This document shows, in pieces, positions 1-5,992 of a stretch of DNA of 12,164 bases. Each line of letters begins with the position of its first letter. The stretch's first letter is position 1. A model generated the notes under the pieces. That model did not search any database. It worked only from the letters and a program-made list of their open reading frames with translations, and was not told the origin of the DNA. The DNA is from an uncultured Actinomycetes bacterium (GTDB taxonomy: Bacteria; Actinomycetota; Thermoleophilia; Gaiellales; F1-60-MAGs149): positions 1 through 12,164 of the forward strand of contig CAINDT010000042.1 in assembly GCA_903847495.1 (NCBI GenBank), in the 5' to 3' direction. Position numbers and translations under genes: made by a program.

Positions 1-1
1 C

Positions 2-223
2 GACTGGGCGGCAATGCTGCCGAAGGATCGGCGCAGTTACCGCTTCGCGGGCAGTCTCACGACGCCGGGCTGCAACGAGGGCGTCTCGTGGATCGTGATG
101 AAGCAGCCGGTGCTGCTGAGCGCGTCGCAGATCGCGGCCTTCGAGGCCGTGTACAACGCCAATGCGCGCCCGGTGCAGCCGATCAACGGCCGCCCGATCA
201 CGCTGGACACCAGCAAGGGCTAG
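2..223 (+). CDS. Alpha-carbonic anhydrase, C-terminal fragment
   Basis: The gene is cut by the left edge of the window, so only about 73 C-terminal residues are present, ending at a TAG at 221-223. Alpha-carbonic anhydrases are zinc enzymes that interconvert CO2 and bicarbonate, usually outside the cytoplasm in bacteria. The diagnostic piece is SLTTPGCNEGVSWIV, which matches the family's SLTTPPCxEGVxW block. It holds the active-site Thr pair and the Cys that forms a disulfide in bacterial members. The later RPVQPINGR segment matches the conserved C-terminal NxRPxQPLNGR. The second Pro of TTPP is Gly here. The zinc histidines and any signal peptide lie upstream and cannot be seen. A strong hairpin follows the stop, so this is probably the last gene of its transcript. 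Confidence 0.9.
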   Translation, partial: DWAAMLPKDRRSYRFAGSLTTPGCNEGVSWIVMKQPVLLSASQIAAFEAVYNANARPVQPINGRPITLDTSKG

Positions 224-232
224 TTCGGTGAC

Positions 233-270
233 GTGCCGGGGTGTGCCGCGCGTAGCGCACACCCCGGCAC
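233..270 (+). terminator. Perfect 14-bp hairpin, probable U-less terminator
   Basis: Arms at 233-246 and 257-270 are exact reverse complements (GTGCCGGGGTGTGC against GCACACCCCGGCAC), with a 10-nt loop. The hairpin begins 9 nt after the carbonic anhydrase stop codon. No T tract follows, so it would be the U-less type of intrinsic terminator often proposed in actinobacteria. It could also be an mRNA 3' stabiliser. Confidence 0.7.
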
Positions 271-279
271 CTGCACCGC

Positions 280-285
280 TAGGAT
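280..285 (+). promoter_or_regulatory. Candidate -10 element (TAGGAT) of the TatA-like gene
   Basis: TAGGAT lies 6 nt before the ATG at 292, a distance that would place transcription at or next to the start codon and give a leaderless mRNA. The same bases contain AGGA at 281-284, which could instead act as a Shine-Dalgarno 7 nt from the ATG. No convincing -35 is visible because the expected position falls in the hairpin. The same TAGGAT hexamer occurs in the predicted coxB promoter. Confidence 0.3.
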
Positions 286-291
286 TCGCGC

Positions 292-918
292 ATGGGCAGT
301 CTCTCCCCGTGGCACATCGCACTCGTCGTCGTCGTCGGGTTCCTGATCTTCGGCGTCGGTGGCAGCAAGAAGCTGTTCCGCAAGGGCGCCAATCGCGTCA
401 AGGACACCGGCGCCGGCATCAAGGGCGCCGCGCAGGAGCTCCAGACGAGCATGGGCGAAGAGGCCAACACCGACTCCGCTATCTACCAGGCCACGGTGGC
501 CGGCAAGGAGAAGGCTGCGGCGGTGGGCACCAGCGCGCTCGACGCTGCCAAGGAGGCGCGCGAGAGCGTCGCCGGTCTGGCCGATGACGCCAAGTCGTCC
601 GCCGGGGGCGCCGAACCGCAGACCGCGATCGGCCGCGCGACGCGCGCCGTGACCGACTCCGCCCGCGACATTCGCGAGGGCGTTACCAACGAGGACCACG
701 AGCCGCAGTCGTCGCTCGGCAAGGCCGCCAAGACGGCCGGCGATGCCGCCAAGGCCCGGGTCGACATGCTCGGCGACACGGCCAACGCCTTCAAGGAAGG
801 CGTCGAGGGCGAGCCGGCACCGGAGGTCGCAGCCGAGGCCGCGTTGCCTGCGCCCGAGGCGACCACGCCGGCCATCGATCCCGCGGATCCCGCCGCGCCG
901 CCCGCCGACCGCACCTAG
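292..918 (+). CDS. TatA-like protein with long Ala-rich repeated tail
   Basis: The first residues, MGSLSPWH, followed by a short hydrophobic helix (about residues 9-22) and an FG dipeptide (F20-G21), match the start of actinobacterial TatA, the pore-forming subunit of twin-arginine export. The usual KLPxxxRxLG amphipathic segment after FG is replaced by GVGGSKKLFRKGANRVK, so the hinge and amphipathic helix are altered. TatA proteins are usually 60-100 residues, and this one is 208. Residues 55-175 are Ala/Lys/Glu-rich and probably amphipathic helix. They contain two related units starting EPQTAIGRA (108) and EPQSSLGKA (137), each running to a (R/K)EGV. The last 35 residues are Pro/Ala-rich and probably disordered. 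It may be a true TatA, a paralogue, or a membrane-anchored stress-type protein that borrowed the TatA N-terminus. No tatC or tatB is in the window. Confidence 0.75.
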   Translation: MGSLSPWHIALVVVVGFLIFGVGGSKKLFRKGANRVKDTGAGIKGAAQELQTSMGEEANTDSAIYQATVAGKEKAAAVGTSALDAAKEARESVAGLADDAKSSAGGAEPQTAIGRATRAVTDSARDIREGVTNEDHEPQSSLGKAAKTAGDAAKARVDMLGDTANAFKEGVEGEPAPEVAAEAALPAPEATTPAIDPADPAAPPADRT

Positions 919-921
919 GTC

Positions 922-1104
922 GTGGACACCGAGGTCGCCCAGGACCGCAAGGCGCTCTTCGAGATCGCCATGGTCCTGTCGCTCGCCATCGGCGCGATCG
1001 CCGGGGCGCTCTTCATCGCGACCTCTCTCCCGCTCCTCACCATCGCCGTCGGCGCCGTCGTCCTGTTCGCGGTCGGCTTCGTGGTGATCGCGCTGCTCGT
1101 CTGA
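922..1104 (+). CDS. Small two-helix membrane protein, unknown function
   Basis: This is a 60-residue protein starting at a GTG three bases after the TAG of the TatA-like gene and ending in TGA at 1102-1104. No Shine-Dalgarno is visible, so translation would depend on coupling to the upstream gene. Residues 1-12 are charged (MDTEVAQDRKAL). Two hydrophobic helices at about 13-34 and 38-60 then fill the rest of the chain, with almost nothing between or after them. I recognise no family. Its position suggests co-expression with the TatA-like protein at the membrane. The ATG at 970 is a possible but less likely start because it would cut into the first helix. Confidence 0.55.
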   Translation: MDTEVAQDRKALFEIAMVLSLAIGAIAGALFIATSLPLLTIAVGAVVLFAVGFVVIALLV

Positions 1105-1110
1105 CGCCGG

Positions 1111-2133
1111 TCAGGCGCCGAAGCCGGCGCTCAGGCCGAAGCCCGTCAGCGGGCTCTGCGGCAGTCCGGGCTCGGCGGTCAGCGCGTTGTACGCACCGGG
1201 CGCGACGTCGTTGGGGCCGTCCGGATAAAACAGCGCCGCCAACTCCTGGATCTGTCGCCGCCCCACGCCGAGCTCGAACTGCCCGCCGCCGTAGAGGCGG
1301 ATGTCGTGCCGCTCGCAGTGGTCGATCGCCTCCAGCAGGCGTGCGATCGTGCCGAAGCGCGACGGCTTGATGTTCATCCAGCCCGTCTGCGGAAGGTGCA
1401 GGATGTCCGCGAGCGCGTGCACCGGCGCATCGAACGCGACCCGCCCGAGCTGCCCGGCCAGGAGCGCCAGCGCATGATCATCGACCGGCGGGTCCTCGAT
1501 CACGACGTCAGGCATCCCCGTGAGCACGAGTTCCAGCTGGTGCCGTGCGGCCTCGGGTGCGAGCCCCCAGGCGTCGCCGTAGTGGGCCTTGATGTCCACG
1601 ACACGTACGCGGTCCAGCGCCTCGAGCTCGGCGACCCGCTCGGCGGTCCAGTCCTCCCCCGCGTCCAGCTTGAACTCGATCGCGGGATCGACGGCGAGCC
1701 ACGCGTCGGGACCGAGTCCCGACGACACGCAGAAGCGCACCGGTGCAGGCTCGCGCCCGAGCAACGCGCCGACCGTCGTCCCCGCCTGGCGCAGTCCGAG
1801 GTCGAGCAGCGCCGACTCGTAGGCCCAGCGGCGGTAGTCGTGCGAGGCGTGGTTGGTCGGCTCCGCGGCGAACAATGCGATGTCGTCGAGCCGGGAACTC
1901 CACTCCGCCAGGGTGGCCGTCCCCGTCAGCGTGAACGGCGCGGTGGCTCGGTGCTCATGCTGGGTGTCGGGCTCGTAGGCCACGTCCTCACCGCGGCCGA
2001 CGTGCTCTCCGCCGGTCAGGGCAACGACGGTCGTGAGGCGCTCGAAGCGCGGCGTCGCGAACGCCAGTGGCTCGAGGACGCAGGCCTCGACGCGCACCGG
2101 GAGGTCAGCGAGCGGCTGCGGCAGGTGCGCCAC
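1111..2133 (-). CDS. Enolase-superfamily protein (OSBS/dipeptide-epimerase-like), variant active site
   Basis: This 340-residue protein fits the two-domain enolase-superfamily plan: an alpha/beta capping domain (about 1-125) and a TIM barrel. RRWAYESALLDLGLRQAG (101-118) is typical of the end of the capping domain. Three acidic residues at barrel-strand ends are spaced like the Mg ligands: D180 (VVDIKAHYG), E213 (VIEDPP) and D235 (VAFDAP). K256 in NIKPSRFG corresponds to the Lys on the opposite face in OSBS and epimerases. The second-strand motif, normally K-x-K, reads K155-L-D157, so the usual catalytic second Lys is missing. The substrate is unknown. A menaquinone role (MenC) is possible, but no men genes are nearby. 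The GTG start at 2131-2133 lies 13 nt downstream of the preceding gene's stop with no obvious Shine-Dalgarno, so the start is tentative. It ends 6 nt from the convergent small membrane gene. Confidence 0.75.
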   Translation of the reverse strand: MAHLPQPLADLPVRVEACVLEPLAFATPRFERLTTVVALTGGEHVGRGEDVAYEPDTQHEHRATAPFTLTGTATLAEWSSRLDDIALFAAEPTNHASHDYRRWAYESALLDLGLRQAGTTVGALLGREPAPVRFCVSSGLGPDAWLAVDPAIEFKLDAGEDWTAERVAELEALDRVRVVDIKAHYGDAWGLAPEAARHQLELVLTGMPDVVIEDPPVDDHALALLAGQLGRVAFDAPVHALADILHLPQTGWMNIKPSRFGTIARLLEAIDHCERHDIRLYGGGQFELGVGRRQIQELAALFYPDGPNDVAPGAYNALTAEPGLPQSPLTGFGLSAGFGA

Positions 2134-2146
2134 CGCGTCGCGCCGA

Positions 2147-2473
2147 CTACGCGAGATTGATCGAGACGACGGAGTTGCCGAGTAGCACGGCGAGGATCGA
2201 GCCGATCAGCCAGCCCATGACGGCGATGACGAGGCCGATCTTGCCGATGCGATCGCGCGTGCCCGACATCGACAGACCGAGGATGGCGCAGCCGATCGCG
2301 ACGAAGCCGAGGATCATCGGCGCGAACCAGAGCGACAGCACGCCGAGGCCGCAGGCCAGGCCCGACAGCAGCGCCGCAGCCGACTGCGTACCGGTGTCCC
2401 GATCCTCGAGCTTGCGCTCGGCGTAGTCGAGCTGGGTCATCGGATTGGCGAGGGTCTCGTTGTCAGCGCTCAT
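2147..2473 (-). CDS. 108-residue membrane protein, DUF4190-like
   Basis: The open frame extends far upstream, but the ATG at 2471-2473 is the supported start because GGAGGAG lies 11 nt before it and the upstream part reads as Arg-rich non-coding sequence. The first 32 residues are hydrophilic and acidic (MSADNETLANPMTQLDYAER...). They are followed by hydrophobic helices at about 33-50, 51-69 and 77-100. The pattern of Gly/Ala-rich helices with a short basic loop (SGTRDRIGKIG) between the second and third resembles DUF4190-type proteins of unknown role. This is pattern recognition, not a confirmed match. It is the first gene of a reverse pair with the enolase-like gene and is transcribed divergently from coxB. 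Confidence 0.75.
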   Translation of the reverse strand: MSADNETLANPMTQLDYAERKLEDRDTGTQSAAALLSGLACGLGVLSLWFAPMILGFVAIGCAILGLSMSGTRDRIGKIGLVIAVMGWLIGSILAVLLGNSVVSINLA

Positions 2474-2484
2474 CGGGGGCAGTG

Positions 2485-2491
2485 CTCCTCC
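2485..2491 (-). promoter_or_regulatory. Ribosome binding site deciding the start of the 108-residue gene
   Basis: On the reverse strand these bases read GGAGGAG and sit 11 nt before the ATG at 2471-2473. This supports the internal ATG over the longer open frame that runs to 2797. Confidence 0.65.
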
Positions 2492-2524
2492 AGCTGGATC
2501 TCGCCGCGATTCCGGCGTGCCCGG

Positions 2525-2530
2525 AGCATA
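2525..2530 (-). promoter_or_regulatory. Weak candidate -10 element (TATGCT) for the reverse pair
   Basis: Reverse-strand TATGCT lies about 50 nt before the ATG at 2471-2473 and shares T-A-T and the final T with the consensus. No good -35 is visible at normal spacing. The 202-nt divergent spacer 2474-2675 also contains short GC-rich palindromes, such as GGCGC-GGA-GCGCC at 2539-2551, which are common in DNA of this composition. Confidence 0.25.
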
Positions 2531-2593
2531 CCGCGTCCGGCGCGGAGCGCCAGCCCGGACCCCTCTGCTGGGCTCGTGGCGATGCATACGATG

Positions 2594-2623
2594 TTGCGGG
2601 GCGTCCGAATATGGCGATAGGAT
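2594..2623 (+). promoter_or_regulatory. Predicted promoter of the oxidase operon
   Basis: TTGCGG at 2594-2599 and TAGGAT at 2618-2623 are separated by 18 nt, as expected for a housekeeping sigma factor. Transcription would begin near 2630, giving a leader of about 45 nt before the GTG of coxB at 2676. The stretch around the -10, GATAGGATGCCT (2616-2627), recurs with one mismatch upstream of ctaB at 7256-7267. Confidence 0.4.
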
Positions 2624-2675
2624 GCCTCGGCATGTTGCGCACACCTCATCTGCCCGCGCGAAAGGCGACCATCCG

Positions 2676-3437
2676 GTGAAGTCCCTGAGTGTCCTGACCC
2701 TTTCGATTCTCGGCACCGTCGTGGGCGCGGTCATCGGCGTCATCCTGATCCTCACGCGCACCCTGCCGGAAGAGGCGTCCGCGCAGGCCGGCGGCATCGA
2801 CGATCTCTACTCCGCGTTCCTCTGGTTCTCCGGCATCATCTTCGGCATCGTCACGCTGATCCTGCTGGTGGCGGTCATCCGCTTCCGCGCGCGCCCCAAC
2901 GACACGCGCGACGGCTCGAACCTGCACGGCATCACCTGGCTCGAGATCGTCTGGACGGTGATCCCGTTCATCCTGGTGCTCGCCGTCGCCTTCGTCAGCT
3001 GGAACCTGCTGAACGCGAACAACGTCAGCGGTGCGGCCGAGAAGAGCGGTCAGCGCATCCACATCTCCGCCTACCAGTTCGGCTGGAAGTACACCTACCT
3101 CAACGAGGACATCGGCATCAAGGACAGCCAGGAGCTCGTGGTGCCCGTCGACGTGCCGATCGCCTTCGACATCACCACGGTCGACGTGATGCACTCGTTC
3201 TGGGTGCCTGCCTGGCGCATGCAGATGGGTGCGACTCCCGCGCAGACCAACTACGCCTCCGCCACGCCGACGAAGATCGGCGAGTTCGACATCGTCTGCG
3301 CCTTCCTCTGCGGCGTCGGCCACACGCAGATGAACAGCGCCGTCGACAGCAACCTCGTGTCGAAGGTCAAGGTGGTCTCGCAGGCCGACTTCGACAAGTG
3401 GGTCGCGGAGACCAAGTCCGAGGCGGCCGCATCGTGA
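2676..3437 (+). CDS. coxB: Cytochrome c oxidase subunit II (CuA subunit)
   Basis: Subunit II accepts electrons from cytochrome c at a dinuclear CuA centre outside the membrane and passes them to haem a in subunit I. The 253-residue product has an N-terminal helix (6-27, signal or anchor), two membrane helices (47-69 and 88-110) and an extracytoplasmic cupredoxin domain. CuA ligands are present with standard spacing: H173, C208, C212, H216 and M219. The segment reads CAFLCGVGHTQM, with F210 where the family has Glu. That Glu donates its backbone to CuA and its side chain to the Mg site. There is no C-terminal CxxCH, so this is not a caa3 fusion. The GTG at 2676 fits the signal helix and has AAAGG 10 nt upstream. 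The ATG at 2622 is in frame but lies inside the predicted -10. A 46-nt gap separates it from coxA. Confidence 0.93.
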   Translation: MKSLSVLTLSILGTVVGAVIGVILILTRTLPEEASAQAGGIDDLYSAFLWFSGIIFGIVTLILLVAVIRFRARPNDTRDGSNLHGITWLEIVWTVIPFILVLAVAFVSWNLLNANNVSGAAEKSGQRIHISAYQFGWKYTYLNEDIGIKDSQELVVPVDVPIAFDITTVDVMHSFWVPAWRMQMGATPAQTNYASATPTKIGEFDIVCAFLCGVGHTQMNSAVDSNLVSKVKVVSQADFDKWVAETKSEAAAS

Positions 3438-3483
3438 CCCCCAACCAGCATCTGATTGACACGACCCGGGGAGGGTTTGCCCG

Positions 3484-5352
3484 ATGACCGCCGTTCTGCG
3501 CCCCACGCTCGCGCGCTGCCTTTGGACGACGCCGCTGTTCGCGGCGCTCGCGGTCTTCGTCACGTTCGCTGCCCGCGCGATCTTCAACATGGACCCGGTC
3601 ATGCAGGAGAACACGTTCCTGACGGTCGCCTACATCTTCGGCAGCGTCGGCTTCATCGTCGGCATCGGCGGCATGGACTACTGGTGGACGTGGATCACCG
3701 GCGGCGAGCTGGATCCGAACGACCACTCCCAGCACGGTGCCAAGTCGTGGCGGGACTACTTCAAGTTCAACACCGATCACAAGGTGATCGGCATCCAGTA
3801 CATCATCTTCACGTTCATCATGTATCTGGTCGGCGGCATGTTCGCCGAGGTGTTCCGCGCCGAGCTCGCCAAGCCCGGCATGCAGTCGATCACCAACGGC
3901 ACGTACAACGAGCTGATCTCGTCGCACGGCACGATCATGATCTTCACCTTCATGGTCCCGGTGTTCGCCGGTATCGGCAACTACGTGATCCCGCTGATGA
4001 TCGGCGCGGACGACATGGCCTTCCCGCGCCTCAACGCCGTCTCCTTCTGGCTGCTGCCGCTCGCCGGTCTGATCCTCCTGTCGGCCTGGGCGTACGGCTC
4101 CTACGACACGGGCTGGACCGCCTACCCCACACTGCAGGACCAGAGCCCCTTCGGTCAGACGCTCTTCCAGATCGGCGTGATCATCGCCGGTAGCTCCTCG
4201 ATCGCCACCGCGGTCAACTTCCTTGTCACCATCGTCGCGATGCGGGCGCCCGGCATGACGCTCTTCCGCATGCCGCTGCTCTGCTGGGCCAACCTGGCCA
4301 CCTCGGCGCTCGTCGTCGCCGCCACGCCGTTCGTGGCCGGCGCGATGTTCATGGCGATGTTCGACCGCGAGATGGGTACACACTTCTTCACCACGGACGG
4401 TGGTGGTACGGCCTTGGCCTACCAGCACATCTTCTGGTTCTACTCGCATCCGGCCGTGTACATCATGGTCCTGCCTGGGTTCGGCATCATCTCCGAGGTG
4501 ATCGCCACCCACGCGCGCAAGCCGGTGTTCGGCTACCGCGCCGTGGCGTTCTCGTCCGCCGGCATCGCCGTGCTCGGCTTCTCCGTGTGGGCCCACCACA
4601 TGTTCGCCTCGGGCATGCAGTCCTGGCTGCGCGTGCCGATCATGTTCGCCACGCTGCTGATCGCCGTCCCGACGGGCATCAAGATCTTCTCGTGGGTCGG
4701 CACCCTGTGGGGTGGCGTGGTTCGCCTGACCACGGCCAACCTCTTCGCGCTCGGCTTCATCGTCGCGTTCGTGATCGGCGGTCTGTCCGGCGTCATGCTC
4801 GCCTCGGTGCCGTTCGACCTCTCGATCACGAACTCGTACTTCATCGTCGCTCACTTCCACTACGTGCTGTTCGGCGGCTCGGTGCTGACCGTCTTCGCCG
4901 GCCTGTACCACTGGTTCCCCAAGGTGACCGGCCGCATGTACGACGAGAAGCTCGGCAAGTGGCACTTCTGGATCACCTTCATCGCCCTCAACGGCACGTT
5001 CTTCCCCATGCACTACCAGGGACTCGAGGGCATGCCGCGCCGCGTCGCCGACTACGCGCCGCAGTTCGGCTGGAGCAACACGGTAATCACGATCTCCGCC
5101 TTCATCCTCGGTGCCAGCACGCTGATCTTCGTCTACAACATGGTCCACTCCGCTCGGCATGGCAAGCCCGCCGGGGCCAACCCCTGGGGCAGCCTCACGC
5201 TCGAGTGGATGGTCTCGTCGCCGCCGCCGACGTTCAACTTCCCGACCACGCCGCGCGTCATCGGTGGCCCGTACCGCTACGGCGAGGAGGGCGTGAAGCA
5301 CGCCATCTTCCCCGACGAGCAGCCGGCCGAGACGGAGAAGGTCGGCGCGTAG
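3484..5352 (+). CDS. coxA: Cytochrome c oxidase subunit I, A2-type
   Basis: This is the catalytic subunit, reducing O2 at haem a3-CuB and pumping protons. At 622 residues it keeps H148 and H459 (low-spin haem a), H457 (haem a3), and H322, H371 and H372 (CuB), with Y326 as the cross-linked Tyr. The K-channel residues T397 and K400 are present. The D-channel entry is intact: N166 in GNY, D177 in DDMAFPRLN, and N184. Helix VI reads Y320-S-H-P-A-V, the A2-family motif in which Tyr and Ser replace the A1 Glu. T449-N450 stand where His-Asp normally bind Mg. Two extra helices (about 13-33 and 45-64) precede the canonical first helix at about 101, giving roughly 14 in all. GGGGAGGG at 3468-3475, 8 nt before the ATG, fixes the start. 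ctaE follows after 26 nt. Confidence 0.96.
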   Translation: MTAVLRPTLARCLWTTPLFAALAVFVTFAARAIFNMDPVMQENTFLTVAYIFGSVGFIVGIGGMDYWWTWITGGELDPNDHSQHGAKSWRDYFKFNTDHKVIGIQYIIFTFIMYLVGGMFAEVFRAELAKPGMQSITNGTYNELISSHGTIMIFTFMVPVFAGIGNYVIPLMIGADDMAFPRLNAVSFWLLPLAGLILLSAWAYGSYDTGWTAYPTLQDQSPFGQTLFQIGVIIAGSSSIATAVNFLVTIVAMRAPGMTLFRMPLLCWANLATSALVVAATPFVAGAMFMAMFDREMGTHFFTTDGGGTALAYQHIFWFYSHPAVYIMVLPGFGIISEVIATHARKPVFGYRAVAFSSAGIAVLGFSVWAHHMFASGMQSWLRVPIMFATLLIAVPTGIKIFSWVGTLWGGVVRLTTANLFALGFIVAFVIGGLSGVMLASVPFDLSITNSYFIVAHFHYVLFGGSVLTVFAGLYHWFPKVTGRMYDEKLGKWHFWITFIALNGTFFPMHYQGLEGMPRRVADYAPQFGWSNTVITISAFILGASTLIFVYNMVHSARHGKPAGANPWGSLTLEWMVSSPPPTFNFPTTPRVIGGPYRYGEEGVKHAIFPDEQPAETEKVGA

Positions 5353-5378
5353 CGCCGGTCAGATAGAGGAGCACCCCC

Positions 5379-5975
5379 ATGGCCGCTGCAGACATGAGCA
5401 CCCCGAAGATCCAGCCGTACCGGACGAACCTCAACGTCTGCGTGATGGGGCTGATCATCTTCCTCATCTCGGAGCTCGCGCTGTTCGGCGCGTTCTTCAT
5501 GTACTACGCCAACCTGCGCCTTGCGCGTGGCGTCGAGTGGCCGGGCGAGTTCGACATCCCGTTCGAGCCGACCTCGATCAACACGTTGATCCTCGTGCTC
5601 TCGTCGTTCACGTGCGAGTTCGCGCTCCTGTCGCTCGACAAGAAGGGCAAGGGCGGCCCCGTCTTCGCCTGGCTGTTCGCGACGTTCGTCCTCGGCGCGG
5701 TCTTCCTCGGCCTGCAGGTGCACGAGTACATGACGATCGGCTTCACGCCGCAGACCACGTCGGTTGGTGCGATCTTCTTCTCCCTGACCGGTCTGCACGG
5801 CCTGCACGTCTTCGTCGGCCTCCTGCTGCTCGGGCTCGGCATGATCCGCGCGGTTCGTGGGCGCTGGACGAAGGACTCACACGTCGGCCTGCTGGGTATC
5901 AGCGTCTACTGGCATTTCGTGGACATCGTCTGGGTGATCCTGTTCACGGTCGTGTACTGCCTGCCCAGCAGCTGA
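5379..5975 (+). CDS. ctaE: Cytochrome c oxidase subunit III
   Basis: Subunit III stabilises the oxidase and helps sustain proton uptake into the D channel. The 198-residue product is the five-helix form typical of Gram-positive bacteria, with helices at about 18-43, 65-85, 95-115, 127-157 and 171-195. Family landmarks are E32 in SELALFGAFFMYY, E116 in LQVHEY, the TGLHGLHVFVG block (137-147) and YWHFVDIVW (177-185). The ATG at 5379 is preceded by AGAGGAG at 5365-5371 with a 7-nt spacer, which favours it over the ATG at 5394. It lies 26 nt after coxA and 17 nt before the next gene, so the four genes should share a transcript. Confidence 0.95.
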   Translation: MAAADMSTPKIQPYRTNLNVCVMGLIIFLISELALFGAFFMYYANLRLARGVEWPGEFDIPFEPTSINTLILVLSSFTCEFALLSLDKKGKGGPVFAWLFATFVLGAVFLGLQVHEYMTIGFTPQTTSVGAIFFSLTGLHGLHVFVGLLLLGLGMIRAVRGRWTKDSHVGLLGISVYWHFVDIVWVILFTVVYCLPSS

Positions 5976-5978
5976 GTC

Positions 5979-5986
5979 GGAGGTGA
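5979..5986 (+). promoter_or_regulatory. Ribosome binding site for the GTG-started gene after ctaE
   Basis: GGAGGTGA, a near-complete anti-16S match, lies 6 nt before the GTG at 5993 and immediately after the ctaE stop. It fixes the start of a gene that has no ATG there. Confidence 0.7.
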
Positions 5987-5992
5987 CCCGGG

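Noticed and set aside
1105..1127. CGCCGG...CCGGCG inverted repeat between convergent genes as a bidirectional terminator
   Set aside because: Only 6 bp, and half of it lies within the coding end of the enolase-like gene.
2445..2675. N-terminal extension of coxB upstream of the GTG at 2676
   Set aside because: The upstream residues are Arg/Pro-rich with no signal sequence, and the predicted promoter lies inside them. GTG at 2676 directly precedes the hydrophobic N-terminal helix.
2474..2797. N-terminal extension of the 108-residue reverse gene
   Set aside because: The extension would run into coxB and has no domain character. A good Shine-Dalgarno precedes the internal ATG at 2473.
3367..5301. 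Very long reverse-strand open frame (644 codons) opposite coxA
   Set aside because: Its translation is rich in Arg, Asp, Glu, His and Gly with no domain pattern, the mirror effect of GC-rich third positions in coxA. The forward frame has every oxidase ligand.
5344..5356. Small palindrome GGCGC-GTA-GCGCC at the coxA stop codon
   Set aside because: A 5-bp stem in GC-rich DNA is common. It lacks the length or downstream features of a terminator, and ctaE follows immediately.
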